Below are positions 26,936 through 35,306 of a stretch of DNA of 64,000 nucleotides, in pieces (within the stretch, counting starts at the first letter, position 1; every line of letters starts with the position of its first letter). A model generated the notes under the pieces. The model was not told where the DNA came from, ran no database searches, and worked only from the letters and a program-made list of their open reading frames with translations. The stretch is from Mobilitalea torta (lineage in GTDB: Bacteria; Bacillota; Clostridia; Lachnospirales; Lachnospiraceae): contig NZ_JBNPXH010000001.1 of NCBI RefSeq assembly GCF_050433395.1, positions 682,001 through 746,000 on the forward strand. Direction: 5' to 3'. A program made the translations under genes and the position numbers.

Positions 26936-27245
26936 TTAATCCAGGCCGTTGAAGGCGGGGTAAGCCATTTCGCCGTGCTCTGTGAGATCCAGTCCCTGCG
27001 CCTCCTGGGCCTGTGTCACGCGGAGGGGTATGAACAGCTTGATGACGCTGAGGATGGCAAAGGTTGCAATGCCCGCAAATGCGATGGTGATCAGGATGCT
27101 GGCGGCCTGGACGGCAAACAGCCGGATTTCACCGTAGATAAGGCCGTTCCATTCCGGCGTAAAACAGTGCAAGCCCCGGAGTCACGAGGAAAACGAAGGC
27201 AGTGCATATGACAATAAAGGCGGTGTTAGCTAAGTTGATTTCCAT
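26936..27245 (-). pseudogene. amtB: Ammonium transporter amtB with large internal deletion
   Basis: Only the two ends remain. From 27245 down, the frame encodes MEINLANTAFIVICTAFV and continues FLVTPGLALFYAGM, a normal AmtB start. At about 27165 it runs into the C-terminal part (WNGLIYGEIRLFAVQ, later TIAFAGIATF and GLDLTEHGEMAYPAF) in a different frame. Roughly 300 of about 400 residues are gone, including all channel-lining histidines. The order amtB-glnB is typical. A consensus promoter (27353-27381) still drives the remnant and glnB. Confidence 0.85.
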
Positions 27246-27294
27246 AGATAAAATCCTCTCTCTCAATTAGTTGTAAAAGCGCAGCTTGCAGAAT

Positions 27295-27328
27295 CAAAGA
27301 GGTCAAAGCTTTCGCTTTGACCTCTTTG
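27295..27328. other. Perfect 15-bp hairpin in the amtB leader
   Basis: Arms 27295-27309 and 27314-27328 are perfect reverse complements with a TTTC loop. It lies between the amtB promoter and the amtB start, without a U-tract on either strand, so an attenuator or RNA-stabilising role is possible. Confidence 0.55.
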
Positions 27329-27352
27329 TCATGAATTTATGTAATATTTTGA

Positions 27353-27381
27353 ATTATTGCATGAAACATATTAATTGTCAA
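27353..27381 (-). promoter_or_regulatory. Promoter of the amtB remnant-glnB operon
   Basis: On the minus strand TTGACA (27376-27381) is separated by 17 bases from AATAAT (27353-27358). The leader to the amtB start is about 100 bases. Confidence 0.6.
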
Positions 27382-27742
27382 GAAAAATTTTAAAAATAAA
27401 AAAACAAAAAAAGCAGAAAAGAGAGGGAGGGGTTGTCAGGCACCCTATCTTTTTGAGCATAAACAGGGCAGAGGAAAATAAAAGTAAAATTTGTATTGAC
27501 CTACCAAGGTTGATGTGATATATTAAAAAAAATTGATAGATTTTATTGGATAATTTCAATATTAGGCAGACTATTAAGCTGAAATAAAGGTAATTGAATA
27601 AATGATAATGCTAAGATGAATAAAATGTTTTGATGTTTGTGAGAGCCACATTGACCTATTGTGAATCTTTTGGGGGTGATTCCGGTGGAATAAAAGAAAA
27701 CAGTTAACAATGATATAAAAATAGTGATAATACGAGTAGGAT
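27382..27742. other. AT-rich intergenic region with a partial GTCAGGCACC copy
   Basis: About 360 bases without a supported gene. At 27435-27444 it contains GTCAGGCACC followed by a T-run, a partial copy of the hairpin core at 24814-24862. The rest is AT-rich spacer; no clear ribosome-binding site or promoter could be fixed for the following gene. Confidence 0.4.
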
Positions 27743-28857
27743 ATGAGTATGAGAAAATGGATTAGTTTATTAATGGCGAGCTTGCTTTTGCTTTTAAGTG
27801 TATCTAATGGTTCATTTGTTTATGCAAATAGTAAAGTGTTAATCGACCAAGAAGAAGCATTAAATGCATATGAGAAAATTATATCTAATTTTAAAAAGAC
27901 AAAAGAAGGGGATATTATTTATCCTAATGAGTATGGGGGTGAATATATTGATAATGATATATTAGTTATACAATTAGTTGAACCTTCTGAAGAAGTTAAA
28001 GAAAAGTATCTTGCAATGTGTGAGTATTCAAATAAGATAAGATTCGAAGAAGTTACATATTCTTTGATGTTTCTTAACCAAATTCATGAATACGGTAATA
28101 TACTCAGAGGTAAATATGAAAAAATTGGGTATGGAGTAGATAGAAGAAATAACCGTTGTTTTATAAATGTTACAGAGGAAGATAAAAATAAGTTGATAGA
28201 GGAGATAAGTTATTCAAAGAACATGCTACCAATTGATGTAGAAGCTTTGGATTTGGTTCTGTTTTTGCCAATATATACGGGGGTACATCTTTGGATGTTG
28301 ATACAGTAACATGCTGTGGGACGTATAATGGGCAAGCGGCGATTTTATTGTGCGGTCATTCTGGACGAAGTGTTGGATCATCTGTATATGATGCGAGCAA
28401 TACAAAGATAGCAACAGTTAAGGCGACAAATTATGGAAGTACTATGAGAGGTGACTATGCGATTGCAACACTAAGCAGTGGTTTTTCGACGACTAACTAT
28501 GTAAAGAAATCAAATACAGAGTTTTTTCCTATCACTGGAGTTACATCCACGCCAGTAGGTACTCTGATATATCGTTATGGAATGAAAACGGGCTATTCTT
28601 CGGGGATAGTTCAGAATGTTGATTATACAGTGCAGTTATCAGGAATTTATTTTCTTGGCTTAGTGCAAAGTGCAATGGACATATCATTAATTCCGGGAGA
28701 TAGTGGGGGACCAGTTTATACACATTTTAGCAGTTATAATATTGCCGGTACAATAACGGGAGGCTCTTTAATCCCGATAAATAATCATCATATAATGTAT
28801 TTTTCACCAATTTCTTATGCGATGAATAGCGGATTTGTTCCGAAAACAAATTGAGAC
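27743..28857 (+). pseudogene. Secreted trypsin-like (S1 family) serine protease split by a frameshift
   Basis: The first frame (27743-28309) encodes a signal peptide (KWISLLMASLLLLLSVSNGS, cut near YA-N) and a propeptide-like helical region. The protease domain continues in the next frame (from about 28246 to the TGA at 28855). It has His in LLCGHSG, Asp in RGDYAIATL and Ser in PGDSGGPVY (Ser codon at 28702-28704), a full catalytic triad in order. A single-base loss around 28235-28265 would explain the switch. No convincing slippery heptamer is visible, so this is a recent pseudogene or a sequencing error; if restored, the enzyme would be about 370 residues and exported. Confidence 0.75.
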
Positions 28858-28921
28858 ACTATGTTAAAATATGGGAAAATAAATTTTAAGTACGAAATTG
28901 TAGCAAAAGGGAAAGCGGAAG

Positions 28922-29764
28922 ATGGATAAGAGTAGGATAAGGTATTTTTTGTTGGTGATAATTGACATGTTAATTATTGTGATCTTGTTATTTGGAGTAT
29001 ATGATGTGAGGTTGAAGAATCAAAAGATAAGAAATGGATATCTTAATGGAGAATACTTATACCGATTTATATCAAGTGTAAATAAAGATCATCCCTATGA
29101 GCAAAGAAACAATTTGCAGGATGCGGACCTGATGGGAGAATACCTTTCTGATAGGTCTTATTTGATAATTTATATGCCAGGTAGTAAAGAGGTAGAATTT
29201 ACTTTAAAGCATACCTTGAATTACTATAGTAAGCCAAGTATCTTGTCTAAGAAAATTTTGAGTATTCCAGCAGGAAGTATCTGTTATGATGACTATAAAA
29301 CAAGTAATACTAAAAAAAGCATTTATGAAATTTATGGTTTTCGCAGCTGGCCGACTTATCATAAGGGATGGAGATTAGTAATTCCGTTTGCAACTAAAGA
29401 GACGTTGGAAGAATATAAAAAAAATGAAATAGGGATTCCGTATTACATAAGAACGAATGATCTGTATCAGTCTTTTTATGATTATATATCAGGAGAAAAT
29501 AAGGCGGCCTATTATTCAAGATTTGTATATTCGGAAAGCATGGATGTGGACAAAAAAGCAATGTATTGGGATTTTTATGAGAAAGATAAAATGTTATATC
29601 AAAAAGGATATTTTCTTTCACCGGATTTTTATCAATCATTTTGGAATAGGGGTTATATAGTGTTAATATCTGTAATGTTTGTTTTGTCTGTACTATTAAT
29701 GCTGCCTATTTATAAAAAAATAAAAAAAAAAGCAATAAAACAAGGTGTTTTGTTAAGGTGTTAA
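28922..29764 (+). CDS. Membrane-anchored protein of unknown function
   Basis: A 280-residue protein with one N-terminal membrane span (YFLLVIIDMLIIVILLFGVY, about 8-28) and one near the C-terminus (about 240-262, VLISVMFVLSVLLMLPIY). The latter is followed by a lysine-rich tail (KKIKKKAIKQ). The approximately 210-residue region between is probably outside the cell and rich in Tyr, Lys and Ser. No family is recognised. It follows the broken protease gene with the same low G+C, so the two may have been one functional unit, perhaps a protease and its membrane partner; that is inference. Confidence 0.65.
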   Translation: MDKSRIRYFLLVIIDMLIIVILLFGVYDVRLKNQKIRNGYLNGEYLYRFISSVNKDHPYEQRNNLQDADLMGEYLSDRSYLIIYMPGSKEVEFTLKHTLNYYSKPSILSKKILSIPAGSICYDDYKTSNTKKSIYEIYGFRSWPTYHKGWRLVIPFATKETLEEYKKNEIGIPYYIRTNDLYQSFYDYISGENKAAYYSRFVYSESMDVDKKAMYWDFYEKDKMLYQKGYFLSPDFYQSFWNRGYIVLISVMFVLSVLLMLPIYKKIKKKAIKQGVLLRC

Positions 29765-29820
29765 AGAGGGCGTCGCAAAATCATTAAAATAAATTGATAA
29801 AGCGATGCCCTCTTTCTTCT
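29763..29820. terminator. Bidirectional terminator between convergent genes
   Basis: A 14-bp stem with one G-U pair (29763-29776 with 29802-29815) and an AT-rich loop. TTTCTTCT follows on the plus strand, and AAAG precedes it as U-rich sequence for the minus strand. It ends both the preceding gene and the arcC transcript. Confidence 0.7.
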
Positions 29821-30757
29821 ATTGATCTACAACTACAGTTCCAGTGAGTCCGTTAATTCCATCCCTGGCCTTCTCAAGAAGGGTGATGAGGGCGGAACGG
29901 TTGGGCTTGGAGGAAGCGAATTCAATCGCTGCCTGCACCTTGGGAAGCATGGAGCCGGGGGCAAAGTGACCCTGGGTGATATATTCCTCGGCTTCTGCGG
30001 TACTGATGCGGTCCAGCCATTTTACATCCGGCTTGCCGAAGTTGATAGCGACCTTCTCAACTGCCGTCAGGATGATGAATACATCGGCATCGATCTCCTG
30101 AGCGATTAAGCAGCTGGCAAAATCCTTATCGATTACGGCGCCCACGCCCTTGAGATGGTTGCCGTCGCGCACTACGGGGATACCGCCGCCGCCACCTGCA
30201 ATGACGATCTCGCCTGCGTTCAGAAGGCTCTTCACTGTGTTGATCTCAACGATTTCCTTGGGTCTGGGGGAGGCTACTACTCTCCGGTATCCTCTGCCGC
30301 TGTCTTCCACTACAGTGAAGCCTTTTTCCTTGGCTACCTCGGCCTCTTCCGCAGTCATGAAATGTCCGATGGGCTTAGAGGGCTTTTCAAAAGCCGGGTC
30401 CGCCTCATCCACCCTCACCTGGGTGATTACGGTTGCAACCGATTTGTTAATTCCCCGATTGAGCAATTCTTCCTTCAGCGCGTTCTGAAGATCGTAGCCG
30501 ATATATGCCTGGCTCATGGCTACGCATACGGACAGGGGTGTAAAGGTCGGATGCTCCGGATTCTGGCGTCCGTATTCCGCCATCGCCTGATTGATCATAC
30601 CAACCTGGGGGCCGTTGCCGTGGGAGATTACCACCTCGTGCCCTTCTTCAATCAGGTCCGCAATAGCTTTGGAGGTCTTCTGTACGGCGATCATCTGCTC
30701 CGGCAGATTATTGCCCAGGGCATTGCCTCCCAATGCGATAACAATTCGTTTTTTCAT
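29819..30757 (-). CDS. arcC: Carbamate kinase
   Basis: A 312-residue cytoplasmic kinase that converts carbamoyl phosphate plus ADP to ATP, CO2 and ammonia. Motifs are intact: RIVIALGGNALG at the N-terminus, SHGNGPQVGMI (about 45-55), GYRRVVASPRP and the glycine loop EIVIAGGGGGIPV. Its place at the end of a ygeX-ygeY-ygeW run matches E. coli yqeA and suggests it harvests energy from carbamoyl phosphate made by the YgeW-type transferase. No arginine deiminase gene is present. An inverted repeat TACGTT/AACGTA (30770-30787) lies just upstream of its start. Confidence 0.95.
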   Translation of the reverse strand: MKKRIVIALGGNALGNNLPEQMIAVQKTSKAIADLIEEGHEVVISHGNGPQVGMINQAMAEYGRQNPEHPTFTPLSVCVAMSQAYIGYDLQNALKEELLNRGINKSVATVITQVRVDEADPAFEKPSKPIGHFMTAEEAEVAKEKGFTVVEDSGRGYRRVVASPRPKEIVEINTVKSLLNAGEIVIAGGGGGIPVVRDGNHLKGVGAVIDKDFASCLIAQEIDADVFIILTAVEKVAINFGKPDVKWLDRISTAEAEEYITQGHFAPGSMLPKVQAAIEFASSKPNRSALITLLEKARDGINGLTGTVVVDQ

Positions 30758-30846
30758 AATAATTAACCCTACGTTGTCAATAACGTATCCTTTCTCACAG
30801 CCTGCAAACTTTATACCACTTTATTTTGTTAATATCATGGAGTTTG

Positions 30847-30883
30847 ATAAGAGAAAGGAAGACCCTGTCTCCCTTTCTCTTAT
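30847..30883. other. Hairpin in the ygeW-arcC gap
   Basis: A perfect 12-bp stem (30847-30858 with 30872-30883) with a 13-base loop and no U-tract. It may lower read-through or stabilise the upstream message so that arcC is expressed at a different level. Confidence 0.5.
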
Positions 30884-30931
30884 AGAATCAATCAAAAATC
30901 AATTAAAAATTTCTTGGCATCAACGGAAGGA

Positions 30932-32122
30932 TTAGTCAAACTTTCTCTTGTCAGCACGCTCTTCCAGGCTCTTTAATACGGCCTGAGGATTCTCGAACTT
31001 GCTTAAGAACATCATAGCTGCAATGATATACGGCTTGTAGCTGGCTTCCTTGTATAAAGGAGTGCGGTAACGGTCGAATACAGATGCATCAACCTCGCCT
31101 TCCTTACAGCTTACGCCAGTGATGTCGGCAGGCAGGCAGTGCATGTAAAGAGCCTTGCCCTCCTTCGTCAGCTTCATCATTTCTTCGGTACATGCCCAAT
31201 CCTTGTGCTGTGCGTTCTGTGCCAGCAATTCCTTCTCGAGAGCCTTGATGCCGTCGAAATCATTGTTGCCGTACAGCTCGGTACGCTTCTCCATTGCCTT
31301 GAAGGGAGCCCAGCTCTTAGGATATACAATATCAGCATCCTTGAAGGCTTCTGCCATATTGTTGGTCTTGGTGAAGGAACCGCCGGATTCAGCAGCATTC
31401 TTCTTCGCTACTTCCTCTACCTCTTCCATAACCTCATAGCCTTCGGGATGAGCAAGGACAACGTCCATCCCCATACGTGTCATCAGACCGATAATACCCT
31501 GAGGAACGGAGAGGGGCTTTCCATAGGAAGGAGAGTATGCCCAGGACATAGCGATCTTCTTGCCCTTAAGATTTTCAATTCCGCCGAATTCATGAATGAT
31601 ATGAAGCATATCTGCCATGGACTGGGTGGGATGGTCGATGTCGCACTGAAGGTTTACCAGAGTAGGTCTCTGCTCCAGAATGCCATCTTTGTTGCCGGCT
31701 TTAACAGCATCGGATACCTCATGCATATAAGCATTGCCCTTGCCGATGTACATATCATCACGGATACCGATAACGTCAGCCATGAAGGATACCATGTTAG
31801 CGGTTTCACGAACGGTCTCACCATGAGCAACCTGGGACTTGCCTTCGTCCAGATCCTGAACCTCAAGGCCTAAGAGGTTACAAGCAGAAGCAAAGGAGAA
31901 ACGGGTACGGGTGGAATTGTCACGGAAGATGGAGATACCAAGTCCGCTCTCAAATACCTTCGTGGAAATGTTGTTCTCTCTCATGTAGCGGAGAGCATCA
32001 GCAACGGTGAAAACAGCCTCCAGCTCGTCTGCGGACTTTTCCCAGGTTAAGAAGAAATCATCATTGTACATGTTCTTAAAATCCAACCTATTCAGCTTAT
32101 CAATGTAATCCTGTAATTTCAT
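30932..32122 (-). CDS. ygeW: YgeW-type knotted carbamoyltransferase
   Basis: A 396-residue relative of aspartate/ornithine transcarbamylase. The carbamoyl-phosphate loop is seen as FRDNSTRTRFSFASA (about 87-101), later motifs include HPTQSMADMLHI and the C-terminal HCLPAD. The length and the TGVSCKEGEVD insertion fit YgeW rather than OTCase. Published proposals for purine catabolism have it split a ureido group by phosphorolysis to yield carbamoyl phosphate for ArcC. It lies between ygeY and arcC on the same strand, as in E. coli. Confidence 0.92.
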   Translation of the reverse strand: MKLQDYIDKLNRLDFKNMYNDDFFLTWEKSADELEAVFTVADALRYMRENNISTKVFESGLGISIFRDNSTRTRFSFASACNLLGLEVQDLDEGKSQVAHGETVRETANMVSFMADVIGIRDDMYIGKGNAYMHEVSDAVKAGNKDGILEQRPTLVNLQCDIDHPTQSMADMLHIIHEFGGIENLKGKKIAMSWAYSPSYGKPLSVPQGIIGLMTRMGMDVVLAHPEGYEVMEEVEEVAKKNAAESGGSFTKTNNMAEAFKDADIVYPKSWAPFKAMEKRTELYGNNDFDGIKALEKELLAQNAQHKDWACTEEMMKLTKEGKALYMHCLPADITGVSCKEGEVDASVFDRYRTPLYKEASYKPYIIAAMMFLSKFENPQAVLKSLEERADKRKFD

Positions 32123-32221
32123 ACATATCTCCTTTTCTATTGGGTGTAATCCCTCTTTGATGATTACACATATTTTATGATTAATTAACTGCTTAAAGCA
32201 TTCTGTAATGTCCCGGTCCTG

Positions 32222-33526
32222 CTATTTGCAGTACAGTGTGGGAAGGGCTGCGTAAACTGCCGCGCATTTTACCAGATCCTCTTTGTAGGTCTTCTCGTTG
32301 GGAGCATGAGCCTGAGCCTCTGCGCCGGGGCCGAAGCCGATGCAGGGGATGCCGTTGCGTCCCATGATGGAAACACCGTTGGTAGAGAAGGTCCATTTGT
32401 CGGTAAGGGGACGGGCCTTTCTCATGGCATCTGCATCCGGAGCACCGCTGCGGGCAGTTCCGTAGAGATTGGTGTAAGCTTCTTCCATTGCCTTGGTAAC
32501 GGCATGATCCTCCGGGATAACCCAGGTAGGGAAGTAGCATTCGATGGGATATACCAGGTTGGTGTAGCTGGGTCTGTCATACTGGTACATGCTTACCTGT
32601 GCATTATATTTCTTAACGAAAGGAAGCTGACGGATCTCCTCTAAGCAGCTCTCCCAGGTCTCGCCTGCGGTCATGCGGCGGTCAAGGGATACGGAACAGG
32701 AGTCGGCAACTGCACAGCGGCTGGGGGAGGTGAAGAAGATCTCGGAGGTGGTTACGGTACCGCGTCCTAAGAAACGGGCTTCCTTCCACTGATCATTGAA
32801 CTTCTCGTCCAGCATCTTAACCAGACCTTTGATTTCCTTGTCATCTGCAGCGTCGTTCTCGTTGAGGTCACGGACATTCTGAAGAATATCAGCCATCTTG
32901 TAGATTGCGTTGTCACCGCGCTCCGGAGCGGAACCGTGACAGGAAACACCCTGAACGTCAATGCGAATCTCCATACGTCCGCGCTGCCCGCGGTAGATGC
33001 CGCCGTCGGTGGGTTCGGTGGATACTACGAAATCCGGTCTTACCTTATCTTCATTAATAATATACTGCCAGCACAGGCCGTCGCAATCCTCTTCCTGAAC
33101 GGTACCGGTAACCAGTACGGTGTACTTGTCGCTCAACAGGCCCAGATCCTTCATGATCTTTGCGCCGTATACTGCGGATACAATGCCGCCTAACTGATCG
33201 GAGGTGCCGCGGCCGCCGATCTCCGTATCATCCTCATAGCCTTCATAGGGATCGAACTTCCAGTTGGCACGGTTGCCGATACCAACGGTATCGATATGGG
33301 CGTCAAAGCCGATGAGCTTCTCGCCGCTGCCCATGTATCCAAGGATATTACCCATAGAATCGATGACAACCTTATCGAAGCCAACGGCGTTCATCTCGGC
33401 CTCAATACGCTTTATATGTCCTTCTTCGCCGCAGCTCTCGCCGGGAATTGCCACCAGTTCCCTTAAGAACTTGGTCATTGCGGGTAAATAGCCTTCGGAT
33501 GCTTGTTTGATTTTGTTGAAATCCAT
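32222..33526 (-). CDS. ygeY: YgeY-type M20 metallohydrolase
   Basis: A 434-residue M20/ArgE/DapE-family zinc hydrolase. The first metal site is GFDAHIDTVG (about 73-82), the shared aspartate is in GRGTSDQLGGIV, and the catalytic EE pair is in TGTVQEEDCDG (about 144). The family removes acyl or carbamoyl groups from amino-acid-like substrates. In the proposed urate pathway the YgeY homologue deprotects a ureido-diaminopropionate to diaminopropionate, the substrate of its neighbour YgeX. It starts 12 bases after ygeX ends, so both are in one transcript. Confidence 0.92.
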   Translation of the reverse strand: MDFNKIKQASEGYLPAMTKFLRELVAIPGESCGEEGHIKRIEAEMNAVGFDKVVIDSMGNILGYMGSGEKLIGFDAHIDTVGIGNRANWKFDPYEGYEDDTEIGGRGTSDQLGGIVSAVYGAKIMKDLGLLSDKYTVLVTGTVQEEDCDGLCWQYIINEDKVRPDFVVSTEPTDGGIYRGQRGRMEIRIDVQGVSCHGSAPERGDNAIYKMADILQNVRDLNENDAADDKEIKGLVKMLDEKFNDQWKEARFLGRGTVTTSEIFFTSPSRCAVADSCSVSLDRRMTAGETWESCLEEIRQLPFVKKYNAQVSMYQYDRPSYTNLVYPIECYFPTWVIPEDHAVTKAMEEAYTNLYGTARSGAPDADAMRKARPLTDKWTFSTNGVSIMGRNGIPCIGFGPGAEAQAHAPNEKTYKEDLVKCAAVYAALPTLYCK

Positions 33527-33538
33527 GTTATTTCCTCC

Positions 33539-34747
33539 TTAAAAATATTGTTGTCCGTCCCATACGATTTCCTTATAGCGGTCGGGATCGGTATCGCCTT
33601 CTGTTGAGAATAAAAGCACCTTGGAGTTTTCGTCCAGTTTTAACTTTTTTTTCAAATCGGCCAGTTCGGGATTGGTCATGATCTCCACTAATACGCCGAA
33701 GGGAGCGGCTCCGGATTCACCGGATACCACCTGGGGATCACCCTTGATGGGAGCGCTGAGCATTCTCATGGCTTTGGCGGCAACCCAGTCGGGAGCAGCC
33801 ACGAATACGGCCACATGGTTCTTCAGAATATCCCAGGAGGTGGTGTTGGGCTCACCGCAGGCCAGACCGGCCATGATGGTCTGCATATCGCCTTCTACAA
33901 TATATTCTTCCCCGTCACCGGCTACGGCGCCCTTATACAGACAGGCTGCGGCATCGGCTTCCACAACAACTACCGTGGGAGGATTCTCGGGGTACTTATT
34001 AGCGAAATATCCCTGTACCGCTCCGGCCAGGGAACCGACACCCGCCTGGACAAATACATGAGTAGGACGGTCGGTACCGGCTTCTTCCAGCTGTTCGCTT
34101 GCTTCCATTGCCATAGTGCCGTAACCCTGCATGATCCAGGAGGGGATCTCCTCATAACCGGGCCATGCGGTATCCTGAACCACCACGCCGTTGGGCGTCT
34201 TGGCGGCAGCAGCGGCAGCCATGCGGACACACTCATCATAATTCACTTCTTCGATGGTTGCGGTAGCACCTTCTGCTTTAATATTATCCAGTCTTGTCTG
34301 GGTGGAGCCCTTCGGCATATAGACAACAGCCTTCTGCTTCAAGCGGTTGGCAGCCCATGCAACTCCGCGGCCGTGATTGCCGTCGGTAGCGGTAAAGAAG
34401 GTTGCCTGTCCGAACTCCTCTCTCAGCTTATCGCTGGTCAGAGTCTCGAAATCCAGCTCGGACACATCGCGGTTGGTCTTCTGCGCGATGTAACGGGCCA
34501 TAGCAAAAGAACCGCCCAGAACCTTGAAAGCGTTTAAACCGAAACGATAAGATTCATCCTTCACATATACCTTCCCCAGTCCCAGATAGTCAGCCATATG
34601 GGGCAGACCGGCAAGGGGGGTCTTTGCATAACCGGGGATCGTCTGATGAAAGTCATGGGCCTTACGCACCTCATTCAGGTCCATGACCTTGAGATTAGCA
34701 TCGGCAGTTTTTGGCATAGTGTTCTGAATCCATTTGATCTTATCCAT
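33539..34747 (-). CDS. ygeX: Diaminopropionate ammonia-lyase
   Basis: A 402-residue PLP enzyme that cleaves 2,3-diaminopropionate to pyruvate and two ammonia through aminoacrylate. K75 in FGLNAFKVLGGS is the PLP lysine, and TATDGNHGRGVAW and EVNYDECVRM are family motifs. Homologues are a core part of the gut urate-degradation gene set. A GGAGG site precedes the ATG. It heads the minus-strand arm ygeX-ygeY-ygeW-arcC and has a roughly 220-base leader from the promoter at 34977-35004. Confidence 0.95.
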   Translation of the reverse strand: MDKIKWIQNTMPKTADANLKVMDLNEVRKAHDFHQTIPGYAKTPLAGLPHMADYLGLGKVYVKDESYRFGLNAFKVLGGSFAMARYIAQKTNRDVSELDFETLTSDKLREEFGQATFFTATDGNHGRGVAWAANRLKQKAVVYMPKGSTQTRLDNIKAEGATATIEEVNYDECVRMAAAAAAKTPNGVVVQDTAWPGYEEIPSWIMQGYGTMAMEASEQLEEAGTDRPTHVFVQAGVGSLAGAVQGYFANKYPENPPTVVVVEADAAACLYKGAVAGDGEEYIVEGDMQTIMAGLACGEPNTTSWDILKNHVAVFVAAPDWVAAKAMRMLSAPIKGDPQVVSGESGAAPFGVLVEIMTNPELADLKKKLKLDENSKVLLFSTEGDTDPDRYKEIVWDGQQYF

Positions 34748-34879
34748 GATTACCTCCTAATTAAAATATGTAACATTTGTGATTGCGAGATGCTTTGCCG
34801 AATCCTTAATTGCAGGTATGAGATTTGGAAAAGCGGGTATGCTTTCTTTGAATACATTTCTTATTATGAGAAAAAGATT

Positions 34880-34955
34880 GGATCTTCATGCATGCGGTAT
34901 AAGTGTTAAAATCTTGATAAAGGTATTTTTAGTGCTTTTGACCCGCATTTGATCC
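34880..34955 (-). ncRNA. Candidate structured leader RNA of the ygeX operon
   Basis: In the transcript strand two nested helices can form: GGATC with GATCC (34951-34955 / 34880-34884), and inside it ATGCGG with CCGCAT (34943-34948 / 34892-34897), enclosing about 45 bases. It lies between the promoter and the start codon in a leader of about 220 bases. I do not recognise a known riboswitch class; a purine- or intermediate-sensing element is only a suggestion. Confidence 0.3.
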
Positions 34956-34976
34956 TCAGAGCATGTCTATGGAATC

Positions 34977-35004
34977 ATCATAGCATATTAAAAGAAAAAA
35001 TCAA
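34977..35004 (-). promoter_or_regulatory. Promoter of the ygeX-ygeY-ygeW-arcC operon
   Basis: On the minus strand TTGATT (34999-35004), a 16-base spacer and TATGAT (34977-34982). Confidence 0.5.
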
Positions 35005-35057
35005 TACATTTTCTTCAAAAAATAAAATTTTTAATTTTTTTATAATTTTATTTGATT

Positions 35058-35085
35058 TTACATTATGTTAGTGATAAACTATAAT
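35058..35085 (+). promoter_or_regulatory. Promoter of the ssnA operon
   Basis: TTACAT (35058-35063), a 16-base spacer and a perfect TATAAT (35080-35085). The leader to the ssnA ATG would be about 215 bases. A second, weaker candidate is TTAGAT/TATACA just before 35241. Confidence 0.45.
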
Positions 35086-35137
35086 AGTATAAAATATAAT
35101 ATGCTAAACTATGCATATTAGACAAATAAATATCAGA

Positions 35138-35160
35138 TCATTGTGCATAAACTACAATGA
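35138..35160. promoter_or_regulatory. Candidate operator (7-9-7 inverted repeat)
   Basis: TCATTGT (35138-35144) and ACAATGA (35154-35160) are perfect reverse complements separated by nine bases. The size and symmetry suit a TetR-type dimer, and a TetR-family gene lies inside this operon (41740). It sits downstream of the plus-strand promoter, where bound protein would block elongation. Confidence 0.45.
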
Positions 35161-35306
35161 ATAAAAATTTTTGGGTGAAAGTGATTGTTTAGTTTTATTT
35201 TTTTAAAAAGCAAATTAGATCGACTGATCAAACAAACTATACAATTCATACAACGGCTGTGGAAAACCAAGACTTTTCATCAGCAGAAAGAAAGGAGATC
35301 ATTATC

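Larger units (their letters stand above)
34748..35306. other. Divergent control region of the purine island
   Basis: A 559-base gap between ygeX and ssnA, very AT-rich in the middle (35000-35220). It contains a minus promoter, a plus promoter, a foldable leader (34880-34955) and a 23-bp inverted repeat (35138-35160). The word AAACTA recurs at 35076, 35106, 35149 and 35234. No ORF is supported. Confidence 0.55.

Noticed and set aside
28231..28270. Programmed -1 frameshift in the S1 protease gene
   Set aside because: No proper X-XXY-YYZ slippery heptamer or downstream hairpin was found; simple mutation is more likely.
30764..30787. Promoter for arcC alone (TTGACA on the minus strand)
   Set aside because: The -35-like box lies about 17 bases before the start codon, leaving no room for a -10 box; only the inverted repeat was kept as an observation.
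34748..35306. Sigma-54 promoter in the purine divergent region
   Set aside because: The best GG...GC candidate has an 11-base instead of 10-base spacing, and no sigma-54 activator gene is in the window.
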